Assembly (NCBI RefSeq): GCF_026151205.1
Contig: NC_087072.1
Location: forward strand, 15,476,169-15,540,168
Source: Bolinopsis microptera
Lineage: Eukaryota; Ctenophora; Tentaculata; Lobata; Bolinopsidae
Direction of reading: 5' to 3'
DNA: 64,000 nt
Shown here: positions 1 through 12,598 of the stretch, piece after piece
Position numbering within the stretch: position 1 is the first letter of the stretch
How the letters are laid out: each line of letters begins with the position of its first letter
Notes under the pieces: model-generated
The model's database searches: none
Seen by the model: only the letters and a program-made list of their open reading frames with translations
Told to the model about the DNA's origin: nothing
Program-made: the position numbers and the translations under genes

Positions 1-767
1 TTCTATATGCGCGGATCAGAGCAACTCACACAATTGACGTCACAGGTTCAAATTGTTTTGGCTGGATATCTCGGCGCGCGAATGAAATACAACTTTGCGG
101 ATTTCACTAAAGTGGTTTATACGATTAATGTAATAAAAGGATTTGCACGAGAAAAAAACTTTTTCTAAGGTCCCCTCATCCTTTAAAATGCCGAATTTCG
201 AATGTTGAGGCAAAGAATTGATTTCCAGCGTATTTCAGCTCAAATCAGTCTCTAGATCTTGAGCTGAAATGTTTAAAAAATGCTAAGTCTTAATTTCAAT
301 CAACTGCAGTTATGTGTACTATGTAGTGTAAGATAAATATTCTATATGATATGCAATATCGCGTTTCTTATAGGAGTAAGTGCAGCTGTGGTAGGATTTG
401 AGTGGCACCCGACTAGTACTCTAGTACCACCATCAGACTTATGGTAGTCGGGTGGCGCGCACGAGCGGGAGGGAAGTATACGGTTACATAATATGAATTC
501 GAATGAAGCATTTCTAAATAAACTATAACCTAGGGAAAGCAAGGATTTGTAAGGTGCCAAACGTTCATCTACAACTATAGTCTATATAATATAAACAACT
601 ATATACAACTATATATACAACTTATACAAGTGATAGAAAACTATCGATTCGTGACGAGAGTAGTAATTCATTCAATAACATAATAAGAGGAATATTTAAT
701 AACTCCCAGGATTTCTTGGAAATCCTGCACATCCTGCTTGGCGAGCTTTGTGTGGCACAATCTCCGG
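1..767. other. AT-rich flank, nothing recognised
   Basis: I see no convincing coding exon, RNA gene or complete repeat here. Short open frames in this stretch have no recognisable domain. Stretches of TATA-rich sequence near 580-620 are low complexity. Confidence 0.5.
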
Positions 768-3700
768 TCACGAACGAGATTTTGACTTGCTGGACTTGTG
801 TTTCTCTTTTAGAGTTCTCCAATCGTCTGTTGGCTGTGCCAGGATCTTATCCGGGATCCTCAGACATCTCCACGCTTATCCAGCCAGTAATTACAGATAC
901 AGAGATAGAGTATATTGCCGGGTTGTTATTAAATTTCTAGATTATGATTTTCAGGCCGTTTCACACCTAGTACTAGTAGTATGTTGATATTAATGAAAAT
1001 GTACGCTCAAACTTTGAGAACATTTTATATGCGACTTGAAATGTGAGTTTTAAAAAACAGAAATCGTGAAATGATAATATTAATAAGATATCATACTAAA
1101 ATCTACTAGACCATAGACCCTTATTTAAGAATCAGCTTGTACCTCGGAGTTGAATTCTTCGAGTTGCACTTTCAGAACCTCCGGTAGTGCTGTCAGAGGG
1201 GAAACTCCTCCCAAAACCGCTGTCGAGATTTTCTTTAAAGCCGGCTGAACCGCAGGCATCGAGAATATCGAAGACAAGAAAACATCTGACATCTACAAAT
1301 TACAATTATAATACTTGGCCTATACTAGATGTTTTAGTTTATAGTTTATTAACGTTGTCTAGGTAACCACTACTTAGCAACAATGGTGCAACGTGTAGTT
1401 AACAGGTTAACGAGACTGCACGTGAACAAAGACCGATGTCATAACTACAACTTAAACTATAACTACACATTCCGCGGAAGCGTGCCTATACTGATCACAT
1501 GGAAACTTTAACGCCAAAAAGTGTTCCTGCGCTGATCGAATGATCATAAAACTACATGTGATTCACTCAGCACTGCACAATAGATTGGCCAGTCGCAGAC
1601 ATAGCAACGAACTTTCGTAGTGAGATAAAAACTACTGCTTCATAATTCCATGACTTGTTCCTCGCAGTGAGTATGGCAATGTAAGTGGGAACTGCATCAT
1701 AGCTAACTGTAAGTAATTTTAAGGGCCGGGGTCGTTCACATATTACGTAATCAGCCGAGGGGGGAGAGGGTTCCCAAATGATTACGGTTGATTACCGTTA
1801 ATTCAAATTCCACTCAATTTCACTCTGATAGTGATAAAATTTAGGAATGGATCGGGTATCCAGCTCATAATGATTAACCGGTAGCATGAAACGTAGAGGA
1901 AAGTTTTTTTCCAGGGAAAAAAGTCAGGCCATGATTACGTAATTTTGCTGGGGGTGAGTCTTGATTACGGTTGATTACGGTTGATTACGGTTGATTACGG
2001 AGGGAGATACAAATTGCTAAAATATTGATTACGTAATAATATGTGAATAACCCCTAAGTAGGTGTGATGCTTTAAGGTCCACTCCGAGATTATACTATGA
2101 AACCATGCTACTTCGTTCGTTTCACGTACAACGCGGCAAGATAATGTGGCCAGTTCGATGTAATTTACAAGTCAAATCAGATGGGCAAGTATGCATTTGC
2201 TGAAGCTCGTGGGAGGAGAGTGATGGAAATGTACATTAAGCAGCAAAATCAGGGTGCCAAATTGTTTTCGGAAACAATAGTACTGGGTGGCCCAGGTTCC
2301 AGATTTCTTTACCCACACGCAACTCTTGAATAACTCAGAACTTAAGTACTTCTAGGGAAGTTGTACTTCTAAGGAAGATTCGACTTCTTCAACTCGTCTT
2401 GAGATCTGTGTCAGGTAACATTGTCTTTACATTGTCCAACAATTTCCACCAACTCGACATTGTATTTTGCCCCCTTCAATTTTGAACAGGGTCTTTGTTC
2501 GGTTTTGGGTTAGTGTTAGCGGCATAGTTACTGGTTAGGGATATAGTAAGCTAGGTTGGCTCTCAAAAGACTTTCTAGTGGCAACAAGCCTATTTTACTG
2601 ACTGTTTTTGAGTTGTATTCAAGGCATTTCCATGTAATGTGATGTAATGTTATGTGATTTAATGCAATGCAATGTGATGTGACTATAAATAATGAGTGAT
2701 AAGCATTTGAACAGTGGATATTTGTGCTTACTGCTTACCGCATTCTCAGAAGGAGGACAGTTTTTCGGTTTCTTCTTACGCCAACTTCGTTTGACAGATT
2801 TGACAGAGTGCCCCATATTTCAAGAAACGAAGCTATCGAAAACAAAACTCAGAGTTGAGAGAAGGGGAAGTAATAAACAGCCCTGCAACAGGTAATGATA
2901 GGAGACTCGAAACTCAATTATTGAGTCACACAATACCTTATTTCCCAGATAGGTTGGAAAATGTTCAGGTAGTCGCAGTGGGAGAATATTTTATAATCAA
3001 ATTGTTTAGGATTGGGTTTCTTTCATAGCATATGACAAATCTAAAACTCAAACTCATGACAAAAACATAGCAAGATATGTGCATAAATTGTATGGTACTG
3101 ATTGAGTATCATTGCTGGAGGAATAAGCAAAGGATCAACGTCTGTTTTACACCAAGAGAGTTAGTATTTAAACGATTTCAAGAAGTACTAATAATACGTC
3201 GAGTCACAAGTTTGACTTAAATAGATGAAGAAAAAAAAGCCGTCGGACAATGAAACGGGTGAATCAAATATAGGCAATAAGTATTGGAGACAAAATGACC
3301 AGATACACAAATGATGTTGTAAACTATGTAAAGGGAGATACGCTGAACTAATGTAATGCAATTTATAAATTACAGTTCCCATTGTCCAATGGACAATGTC
3401 CATGCCAGAGAACACATAATTTTATGAATAAGATGATCTGTTTATTTCCCAAATGATACAATCACTCTCAGTCTCAAAAGCCTTCTTTTGATCTGAGTTC
3501 TCGCTGTTTTTTATTGAATGATATGCAGCAATGTGGTGTATAATAAGTGATAACTTTATTTGTATTTTATTTGATACGCCTCTTCAGCTTTCCTCTGTGC
3601 TTATGATCTAATTAAAGTTTTATGGATAGTTTTTTCATGGTATACCGCTTGAATTGTTGCGATAAATTGGACCAATTAAAAAAGTGATCTGCCATTCATG

Positions 3701-6216
3701 TAATATTGTACATTCGTGCTTGATATAATTATTATAATTTATAATATCATATACTGCTTGAAGTTTAAAAGCTGCAGTCTGAACTTATGCACATGTTGTA
3801 CGCAATCATGCTCCTGACACACACTCACTCACTCATATCTCGGTATTCACCATCTGACCTAAGACCCTTTCGATGTAAAGGGTTTTATATCACGTCACGC
3901 AAAAAGTAATGGGACGAGAAAATACGAACATTTGATGGACGAAATCAAATCTTGACGGATCTCAGCTCAGCCAAGAACTAAGGAGGACGTCCACGATGTA
4001 ATACTAATAGTGAACTAAGTGAAGATAAGTAAAATGAATAACGAACATAACGTTAAAGTTAAACCTATACAGTAAAACCCCGATGTTTCGAACAGTTGTC
4101 TCACCGATTCCAAAGTGTAGGGCAACTGAAGAGGAGGATTTACCGCTCTTCAACATTTTTATCACTTCTCTCTTCTGTCCGATGGTTAGAGGTTTTCGAT
4201 TAGAGGAAGGAGATTCTCCGGTAGATATAGTGGAATTAGATCGCTTCATGATGTACGGCTGATGTACAGACTAAATATGGATATATTGACTTGGGATAGA
4301 TTGACTTGATACGAGATCCCTTGCTGCAGTGCTTATATAGATGAGCAATACGCAAGCTCGTGCGCCACACTGCTCATTGAATCACGTGACCATGTTCTCG
4401 TATAATGCCTTTGCTGCTGTGATGCTTGACAGTACTCCTATGACAGGGCACCACTGTGTTTGAGAAGGGTCAGTTCGTGCTACAGGGGAAATATGTGATC
4501 TGTTCCGATCTTAACATACAGATTTTGATACTGATAGCTAGTAATTACAGATTTCGATACGATTTGCGATGTACTACAAACTGCAAAGAAAGCAAGAATT
4601 TGATTGAATTTCTAACATGTTGATACTATTAAGTTACTGAGTGCAATCCCAACCTTTTTGGCCAATTTTGAACCCCAACAACCAAAACCCCGATTTACCG
4701 CGGGTTGTTAGCACCCGCAGTAAATCGGGGTTTAACTGTACTTTGAATTATCTCCTCGTCAAGATAACAATGTTTAACTGCCATGAAAAGTGGGTATCTT
4801 TGCATTTTTTACCTTAAACTTCACTAACTGGAGTTTACTCTTGTGTACTTGTTCGAATTTTTCCGGCCCATTGTCCATACTCACAGTTATTAGTCCTGGA
4901 GCCTTTGTGAGAGAGGCAGTCCAATATCGACATGATCACCTCGCACTAAAACCAACTTGAAATCTAGAGTTGCGCTATGATCAAAGTGAATAAAATAAAT
5001 AGTAAAGGGGATATAATGGCTGACAGTGACGGTGGTGCTCGCCGGTACTCATGTGGTACTAATCAAGGTAACAATGACTCGAAACAGTAGACAAATTGTA
5101 CTCGTAGCTTTATTCACACACCAACTCATTAATCATTATAAACCTGAGAAACTCCTGTCTGAGAAACTTCTGTCAAGTTTTTAATTGTTTTATGAGTATG
5201 ACGATTGACCTGACTAGACATGTTTTGTTCTTCTTCTAATTTGATCAATCACAGATAAAAAACTTCCTTCCGGAAGGAAGCTTCTAAAAGAAGCTTCTAA
5301 AAGAAGCTTCCAACAGAACCCATATACAAGGTTCGACCGGGATCCCAGCTTAATCCCGGTCCCGGTAAAAATTGTCCGGGGCCAGTAATCCCGGTTCCGG
5401 TTAAAATGCCGAATTTTGTGATTTTCCGCCAGAACTCCAGGGGATTACGTCTCTGGGGCTTGTCCTTCAAATATCTGGTAATCTCGTTCCTTACCGCGTT
5501 GTTCGGAGATCCGGGCCCGTCTGAAGTACTGCGTAGGAGTTGGTCAGTTGGTTCCAACTCCAAGTCGCTGCATCAACGTCAATCTCTCTGACTGAGTCGT
5601 CAGTATCACTGTTTCTTCCCTTTTCGATATCACTGTCCGCACTGATTCTTGTACTCTTTCTTTGTCGGAAGTCAATCTCTCTCTTAGACAGTTAGACTAA
5701 GAAATCAGAAACTCTTTGGCGGCTTGAGATTTCTCTCTACAATTAGTAAAAACAGTTGCCTTGTAGGTAAAGAGTCGCTCTGATAAACCACAACACGACG
5801 GCTACTCGGACTTTAATAGATACGGATAACCAAATACCAGTAACTTATGTTTTATGCTAAAATCAAATGTAGAATAGTCTAGAAATCCAATACACTGATC
5901 AACCAACTTAATGACATTGACATAGAAAATAAAGCAATAGCAGATTGTTTAAATACTGCACCTATAACGTCATTATACATTATAAGATCAATACAAAGAA
6001 TATTGAAAGTTTGGCGATATTTACCTTTATTTCATTTTCAGAGTTCATCTTGTAAACTAGACTTCTGTCAATCTTCTCAATCTTTTCACTGTTCTTAAAC
6101 TTGTCCACTAACTGGATTTGGCTCTTCTGAACTCGTTCGAACTTGTCCGGCCCATTGTCCATACTCATAGTCCTGGAGCCTTTGTGAGAGAAGCAGTCCA
6201 ATATCGACATGATCAC
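768..6216 (-). CDS. Possible small three-exon gene of unknown function
   Basis: Three exon-like segments lie in order on the minus strand: 6025-6216 (starts ATG, ends in a GT donor), 1143-1292 (AG acceptor and GT donor, 50 codons open) and 768-833 (acceptor, ends TGA). All junctions are phase 0, and together they would encode 135 aa. The first exon is lysine-rich and charged, the middle exon is more hydrophobic, and the last is a basic Lys/Ser tail containing DDWRTLKEKH. I do not recognise the family. Further exons may lie in the 4.7 kb intron, which holds a Tigger-like element, a hAT remnant, a Harbinger-like MITE and a broken duplicate of exon 1. An alternative is that these are chance open segments. 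The duplicated first exon and the phase agreement argue mildly for a real gene. Confidence 0.33.
1728..2054. mobile_element. PIF/Harbinger-like MITE, copy 1
   Basis: Terminal inverted repeats read GGGGTCGTTCACATATTACG at the left and its near complement at the right. The right end is followed by TAA; the left TAA is not adjacent, being separated by a few extra bases. Two relatives occur at 22882-23302 and 52776-52938, both with TAA on each side. A 3-bp TAA/TTA target duplication is characteristic of PIF/Harbinger. No transposase is encoded. The interior holds a short tandem of TTGATTACGG units near 1966-2000. Confidence 0.7.
4070..4738 (-). mobile_element. Deleted pogo/Tigger element retaining the N-terminal DNA-binding region
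   Basis: The element is flanked by TA at 4068-4069 and 4739-4740. Its ends are CAGTTAAACCCCGATTTACT (minus strand, left) and CAGTAAAACCCCGATGTTTC (right, as complement). On the minus strand from 4249 an ORF begins MKRSNS and runs through KPLTIGQKREVIKMLKSG to HFGIGETTVRN. This matches the helix-turn-helix start of CENP-B/Tigger transposases. The reading frame then runs straight into the terminal repeat, so the catalytic DDE domain has been deleted. This is a non-autonomous derivative of about 669 bp. A second hairpin, with arms of 20 bp matching at 19 positions, sits at its left end (about 4686-4738). Confidence 0.8.
4811..4966 (-). pseudogene. Broken duplicate of the first exon at 6025-6216
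   Basis: On the minus strand this stretch repeats the beginning of the exon at 6025-6216: it starts ATGTCGATATTGGACTGC and encodes MSILDC, followed by the Ser-His-Lys-Gly stretch. It carries an extra 7 bases (near 4880) relative to 6025-6216, which shift the frame, and several substitutions, so the product would terminate early. Both copies share the upstream sequence around the start codon. It is therefore a local direct duplication of roughly 150 bp separated by about 1.3 kb, not a transposon end. Confidence 0.65.
5297..5563 (-). pseudogene. hAT transposase C-terminal remnant
   Basis: The minus-strand ORF contains NEITRYLKDKPQRRNPLEFW, which matches the hAT-family dimerisation region near the transposase C-terminus (pattern E..RYL....NPL.WW). 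It then runs into a GC-rich Pro/Gly-coding stretch that looks like terminal non-coding sequence with repeated CCGGGA motifs. No RNase-H-like catalytic core is present upstream, so this is a 5'-truncated relic. A short palindromic run of AAGCTTCTAAAAG units lies at 5270-5310, just beyond its end. Confidence 0.65.
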
Positions 6217-6827
6217 CTCGCACTAAAACCAACTCTGACATGCAATTGCAAACCTCTGTCGAATTTTTCAAGTCAATATAAGAGTAGTTTCAAAAATAGT
6301 AAGGCTGGAAGGAGATAAGAATTTTGTAAAACGAAAAAAATATTCGTTTTTCTTCAGAGACAACAAAGATAGACGCACAGCATACTAATGAACAATGATA
6401 AAACTAACCGATGATCAATAACTTATATAGCTGTGCACCGTGTGAATGGAAGATACAATTCATGCACAGGTATTGTCTGCATGATACGTAATAGATGAAT
6501 ACATTTTATGACAAGGATGACCGACTCTTTTGCTGATAGTGTCCGCCCACTACTGGAAATAATGCAAATATAGCAATGTTTACGACTATATTTTCCGATT
6601 AATAATTCGGCAACTAAACTTTAATATATTCTTCTCCAGACTAAGCATAAACGATATAAACGGTGTTTAATTTACTACTAGTAAAATTCTCGAGCAACTC
6701 CTAAAAATAATTTTCGATACGTTCAACACTACATTTTAAAAATGGTTTAAGACTTTTTAGTGGGTCAGTTTACAATTACTATTAGTTCTTGTTTTACATT
6801 TCCAGAGTCCCTAACTCAAACTGACTA

Positions 6828-7245
6828 CCTTATCGGACCTTATTTTACCGGACATTAAATGAACGGACATAATTATGAACGGACATTAAAATGAACACTC
6901 GAAGGCATTCAAAACCATTAAAAATCCAAATTTGTTCATCTTTTTTTGGCGTTTTTAAAATTTGAGCAGATAATTTGTAAATAAATTTGTCGTACAGTTA
7001 GCAAGAAAAGCAGTCGTTGAGCAGTTATGTGTCAAAATATCTGTCATATATCAGTGTCTATGATTAAGAAAGTTGTGTAAAAAGAACAGATACAAAATAT
7101 GACCAGATTTGATGAGCATATCACAGGTCATCTCTGTCCAATAGGTTTTCGTGCATCAAATATTCCGTGCTTAAACTATAAAGCATCGCCATCAGAAATG
7201 CCCGCTTTTTGAAAACCATTTTGTTTTTATTAGACCACCTCGTTC
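6828..7245 (+). mobile_element. 5' part of a TA-flanked MITE related to 21683-22594
   Basis: The sequence starts after TA with CCTTATCGGACCTTATTTTA, then several GAACGGACATTA subrepeats, and continues with diverged similarity to the element at 21683-22594 (for example CGAAGGCATTCAAAACCAT). I cannot find the matching right terminus, so this copy looks truncated or decayed beyond about 7245. Confidence 0.6.
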
Positions 7246-7509
7246 CTGCATTTCATGTAAGCTTTTACATATGTGTAGGTAGATACTAACTCTGAAGAAG
7301 TGAACGAGGAAGCCGAAGATCAAGAAAATGACAATGCCATAATGTGATACTAAGAATATTTAAATTTTATAATAACTTTTTTCATTGATTCAATGATACA
7401 CTTATAGTTTATTGACTTTATTCCGATGATAGAAATTAAATTTGACAGACATTAAAAAGTTACCATATCCTAGACATGAGTTCGCAGTAGAATAATTTTG
7501 GATCAGACC

Positions 7510-8185
7510 TTAAGGGGAGATACACCAAAAACGTTTTTGCTCCGAACATCGATTTTATTTCATATTATGGTTAAATAGACAAAAAGAATAAGATTGCACA
7601 CCTTCAAAAATTTTTAAAAATATTCCCTCATCGAGAAAAAAGATATTTTTCTTTTTCGAAAATTTTTAAAATTTGGAGAAGTCTGTCATGTTTAGGGCAC
7701 ATTTCATACCTTAAAACTCAAAACTGAGAGAAATCCTGTTCCAAAAAGTTTGATATGATCATCAGCTACACTCACAAGAATTTTAGAAGCGATATCTGAT
7801 GACCTGGGCGAGTGGTAAAATGTACAACTTTGGTGGTAGGCAAAAATCCCAATTTTTCTTTTTTTACCTTGTTCGGTCTGTAACTTGGTCATTTATTGTT
7901 CTATTATATAATCCTCTAAAGGGTTGTCTTGTACGGAGTGTAAGGAATGTTCAGTAAAAAAATCAGCCAAAAAACTTTTAAACTGGCCGAACTATCGGTA
8001 TTACAGTGGTAGACTTCTCCAAATTTTAAAAATTTTCGAAAAAGAAAAATATTTTTTTTCTCGATGAGGGAATATTTTTAAAAAATTTTGAAGGTGTGCA
8101 ATCTTATTTTTTTTGTCTATTTAACCATAATATAAAATAAAATTGATGTTCGGGGCAAAAACGTTTTTGGTGTATCTCCCCTTAA
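7510..8185. mobile_element. TTAA-flanked inverted-repeat element
   Basis: Both ends carry TTAA followed inward by GGGGAGATACACCAAAAACG and its complement. The terminal inverted repeats extend about 175 bp each with few mismatches, leaving a roughly 330-bp centre. TTAA is the target duplication of piggyBac-type transposons, but there is no transposase ORF, so family assignment is tentative. The short minus-strand ORF in the centre (7704-7892) has no recognisable domain. Confidence 0.7.
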
Positions 8186-8369
8186 ACGGAAAGACATAAA
8201 CTGTCCACCCCCAGTTTAACTGTAGTTTTACTGATTTTATTTGCATTGATGCTCATTACTTAAAATGTGTATAAAACAATGAAAATAAATTCATCGCTCA
8301 TTAAATACAGATTGGAGATATATGTATGGACGATCAATGGAAATCGGTGACTCATAAATTACTGGACAG

Positions 8370-8985
8370 CAGGCACGTAGCCAGGGGGGGGGCTAGGGGG
8401 GCGGGAGCCCCCCCCCCCCCCCGGAAAAAATCGAACCCCAGAAAAAAGATAAGCCCCCTAGTCCCCATGGTCGCCTGGTAACTGGGCTGTGTTTATGACT
8501 GCAGTCAGTCAAAGATTTGAACTGTGGTTTAGTAAATATATGTCATTAAATCCAAGCAAACATTCTAGAAGACTTCTATAATTATAGTCAATAGTGTCCC
8601 CTAGACCGTAGGAAATGTAAAAATCTTAAGACGATGAGGCCTGAGTAAGTCGTAAATTCTGATTGGAGAATGCAGATTGCTGTTGTGAAGTTACCAAATT
8701 TACGTGAGTACTTGATTCTTTTCAATCCCAGTTTATTGCTGTCCTACAAATTTCTTTAATGCCAAATGTCGTCTAAAACACCCTGTTTCGCAAAAAATTT
8801 CCGGGGGGCTGCGCCCCCCCTAGCCCCCGCCAAGGGGCTCCGCCCCTGGACCCCGCTGGGGGCTGCGCCCCCAGACCCCTGCCACAGCTTGCTCGCTTCG
8901 CTCGCTGCGCAGCTTGATTGGACGCGTCGGCTCGCTTCGCTCGCCGACAGCCCCCCCTCAAAGAAAAATCCTGGCTACGTCCCTG
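8370..8985. mobile_element. hAT-type non-autonomous element with 8-bp target duplication
   Basis: CTGGACAG occurs directly before (8362-8369) and after (8986-8993) the element. The termini are CAGGCACGTAGCCAGG and CCTGGCTACGTCCCTG, which are complementary inverted repeats. An 8-bp duplication and a CAGG start are hAT hallmarks. The interior has G-runs and C-runs (8383-8422), GC-rich blocks with CTCGCTTCGCTCGC palindromes, and no transposase. The long open frames through it on both strands are a by-product of GC-rich composition. Confidence 0.82.
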
Positions 8986-9176
8986 CTGGACAGCGCCATC
9001 CTCTCCCTCCGGCTCCACCAAATCTTCAATTTTGTAAGACAAGTAAGCCTGAGGTCCCCGAGCAACTCATAAAAAACGGCTTGCAAATTTTTCGATGGAC
9101 ACTTTACGCACGATTGACACACAGTTAAATATATATAAAAATCAGTTCATGTACGATTAATACACAAACACACGCC

Positions 9177-9240
9177 ACACGGTTAATACACGGTTAGTAC
9201 ACGGTTAGTACACGGTTAGTACACGGTTAGTACACGGTTG
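9177..9240. repeat. 11-bp tandem repeat
   Basis: About six copies of CACGGTTAGTA or close variants run head to tail. Related single units (for example ACGGCTGACGTACAG) follow up to about 9290. It is non-coding. Confidence 0.85.
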
Positions 9241-9549
9241 AGTGGACGAGTGGTTTACGTACGGCTGACGTACAGTTAACATACAGACAAAAATTTGACA
9301 GTGATCTTTGACATGATGCGCAAACGTGAGACTTTCTCATTTTATTATTATACACAATTATGTTAAGAGTTAGACACAAAGAGCGGTATGTGTTTGTGGG
9401 ATCGAATTAAAGGGGGACAGGTTAATAATAGCTTTTGTTACTTATATAATATTAATGGGTAGCTATTGTCATTAAATTACCTTCTTTATCTTCAGGCATC
9501 TTTGGATCTTGAAAACACAGCCATTAATAAACACGCCTATATAAATATA

Positions 9550-10319
9550 CAGGGTGGGCCAAAAGTCAGTGGGCCTACGTTGGCCTTAATAGCTCAGTCA
9601 CTGAGTGCCCAATTGAAATAATTGTTTCTGGTATGACTTACTTCCACCACTGGTTCGAGGAATTTGTCAAATCGATAAATATTAGAGTTCATTTTTTTCG
9701 AATGAAGGTTCATTTTTGCATTTATTTGATAGTTTTGATAGTCGAATCGAGCTAAATTTTATTGAATTGTGTTTGGCCATTCGAATTACGTTTGTCCTGA
9801 AAAAATTAGAACTGTAACTTCTCAGATGACAGAGATATGAAGCATAACGAGTTTATTCATTTATACGTGTGATCAAGTGATTGGTTTAGCTAATCACGTG
9901 ATTAGGTGACCCCGTTAACCACCTCGTTAAACATTATGGGAATTGTTAAGGGTGCCCAGTTAAGGTGTCGTGTCACGGTGTCACATAATCACCCAGTCAA
10001 TGTTGTTAACGAGATACAGAAAATGCTTGATAACTTCGTCACTTCTAATCCGTTTTGCCTCATGTTTTCAGATCATATGCAACACTTAATAATCTACCGT
10101 CTCTGAAAAAAATAGGCATTCAGCATGTTCAGAGAAAACAATATAGGTGTTTTAATATTGAATGGGCGTGGTCTAAAATATTCGAATTTTCAAATTTTGA
10201 CGACGAAATCCTCGAACCAGTAAATACAGTATGCCATCTGCAAAGCAACAGCTCTCAAATATAAAACACTGCGGAGCTATTAAGGCCAACGTATGCCCAC
10301 TGACTTTTGGCCCACCCTG
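9550..10319. mobile_element. Mariner-like MITE, copy 1
   Basis: The ends are CAGGGTGGGCCAAAAGTCAG and its complement, bordered by TA at 9548-9549 and 10320-10321. Length is 770 bp. A close relative of 767 bp lies at 33401-34167. Both share interior sequence almost throughout, including the same short decayed open frame near the right end, so they descend from one non-autonomous family. TA duplication and the CAGGGTG start are typical of IS630/Tc1/mariner elements. No D,D(34)D catalytic core is visible. Confidence 0.83.
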
Positions 10320-12598
10320 TACTTTAAAGCAGGTAATTGGTTGGTCGTTTCCACTTAGAATGAAACTTTTACACGAACTAGCATCAAAGTCAAAAACGAA
10401 ACAATAAACAACACACAAGTCCTAGTACTTAATCTACTTTTTACACGGAAACTATGTCAAACTCGATTTCGCAAAACATTTGCCCTACACGTAATGTATT
10501 AGTTTTAGGACGAAATTTATGGAATGTTATAACTTTATCAATTCAGTAAGATTTATAGATAAGGAAACTTAAACTCGTTTATAATGTGAAATGTGAACGT
10601 ATGTAATTAACCGATCGTGAAGTAATAGGAGAAGACAGGGGCCAAATTCCGACTAGTTGGAAGTTACATTTTATTTCGTGAACAGGGGCAACTATATTTA
10701 AAACTTAACACAACATGCAAATCTTATTGTTAGTGGATCAGTGGGAGGAAAAGTTAATTCCTAAACAAATGTGACCGACTGTGAAGTACTACTATTCACA
10801 CACTCTGCAGTATTTAATCAAGAACTTTTCAAAAAAACAAACGCAGGCCCTATCCAATATTAGAAATACTTTCAATCATGCAGCTGTATTACACTGTATC
10901 ATGTATATATTCTGGACCATAATCTTCCAAAACAGGATAGCATAAAAACTGAAATAAACCATGTACTTACGTAAACCATGTAATGTCCAAGAATGTCATT
11001 ATTCCTTCTCATTAACAAGTTAACAAAACGTTAGACAACAATTGTCATTTAATGGAGACAATATTTATGATGTAGATCAGCCAGAGGTTTATTTGATGCC
11101 TTACTCATAAAAGTTATAATAATCGTGGTCAACCGATCTTATTACCAAAATGTTTAAGAAATACAACACCAACGTTTAAATCAAGACCGACAAAACATTT
11201 GAATTTTGAAAATATCGTTTAGTACTGCGACTAATTTATCATTGTAATTGGTAGTAGTTCTTTCAATAGTAGTGCAACTATTAGTAATAGTAGTGACTAG
11301 TGGTATCATTGGAATTTGACGAAGGCAGTACACATGGTATAGAAAATTATTGATAGAACGGTTGGAGAAGTGTTATAAAAGTAAAATAAAATCGACCAAG
11401 TGGATATTCAATATTCAATGTCGTTCGAATTACAATTATTTCACTACTAGATTCATCGATCAGACAATGAGGTTGAAAATAGAAAAGGTGTTGCACAGTA
11501 CATTGGTCTAACATTGTGTAAAATATCATTACAGTATTGGGTATCTATGATTTGACGAAGCGCATGTGATATGGGTGAGTGTTATTGTAGTCATGACTAG
11601 ACGCAGAGTTGAACAAGACATTTGATACAATTACAATTGTGGACATTGGACAGCCTAAATGTGAAATGAATAGCATTGGTACATCTAATAAATACCATAA
11701 TGCTCATTTCTACATGAGCGTTATGCGGAATGACAGGCTGAGTACCGTCCAGCAATTGCAAATTGAAATAGTGAATATGACATCAAACGACAGGCTATGA
11801 TACTGATACTGATAGTGTACTCAATGCTTGTCCGTTATTACCTGGCTGTCCTGGGGACAGCTCAAGCTTTTGCCCTTTCTGTTCATAAACATATTGTAGA
11901 ACTAGATGCAGCTGATTGACAGGCTGAGCGCCGCCCAGTAAGTCCGTTATCGAGAAAAAGTAAATAAAAATGTAATTCAGATTTTAACGTTAAACTTACA
12001 GTGCACAAGTTTCGCATACCAGTTTACTGTTTACGATGGGAATTGTTTTGGCAGCGTCCAGCGAGGTCTGTTAGCCCATTATAATATTGGCAGAATGGCA
12101 GCGGCAGGGATGGACAAAACTGACGGCTTCGTTATGAATATGATGGGTTTCTGCAGCACTGGCTGCATAAATGACGGAGGTCACATTTTTGGGACCCAAA
12201 ACCAAATACCGCGCGTGTCAGTTTGAGTTAATTAAAAAACGAGACATGATCGAGGGTATTAATAATAATAATCGTGGAACTGACAAAATTCCCACACACA
12301 TTGGGACGTCCGCGAAGTTTTTCGATGTAATCCGATCGCGCGATTTATATGACCCTAAATAATACTAATTACTCGGGTAAACATTTTCACCAGTGGGGCA
12401 TTTCTCGGAATCACGCCCTTTTCGACCTGATTGAGATACAGACTTCAAGCATGAACCAAAATGTGACTAAGATAAATGTTTATTTTAGTGCAATAAATAT
12501 ACTTAAGGCCTCTGGCCACATTCAGAATTAGGGATCGTTCAGATTACATAGGTTAGCTTAGAGTTTCAGTTAGACATTATAGTCAGAGACGAAACGTA
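10320..12598. other. Non-coding AT-rich stretch
   Basis: No exon with domain similarity is seen. Two short related motifs (GACAGGCTGAG followed by a GCCCAG-like word) occur at about 11730 and 11920, and again at about 16155 on the far side of the foldback element. They may be part of an older repeat that was split by that element. Confidence 0.5.

Noticed and set aside
8766-9128. 120-codon plus-strand ORF with many prolines
   Set aside because: It lies across the hAT element end and GC-rich interior; there is no domain and the opposite strand is equally open, so it is a composition effect.
9906-10264. Short ORFs within the mariner-like MITEs (also 33903-34112)
   Set aside because: They are shared by both copies but match no transposase core, so I treat them as decayed interior sequence.
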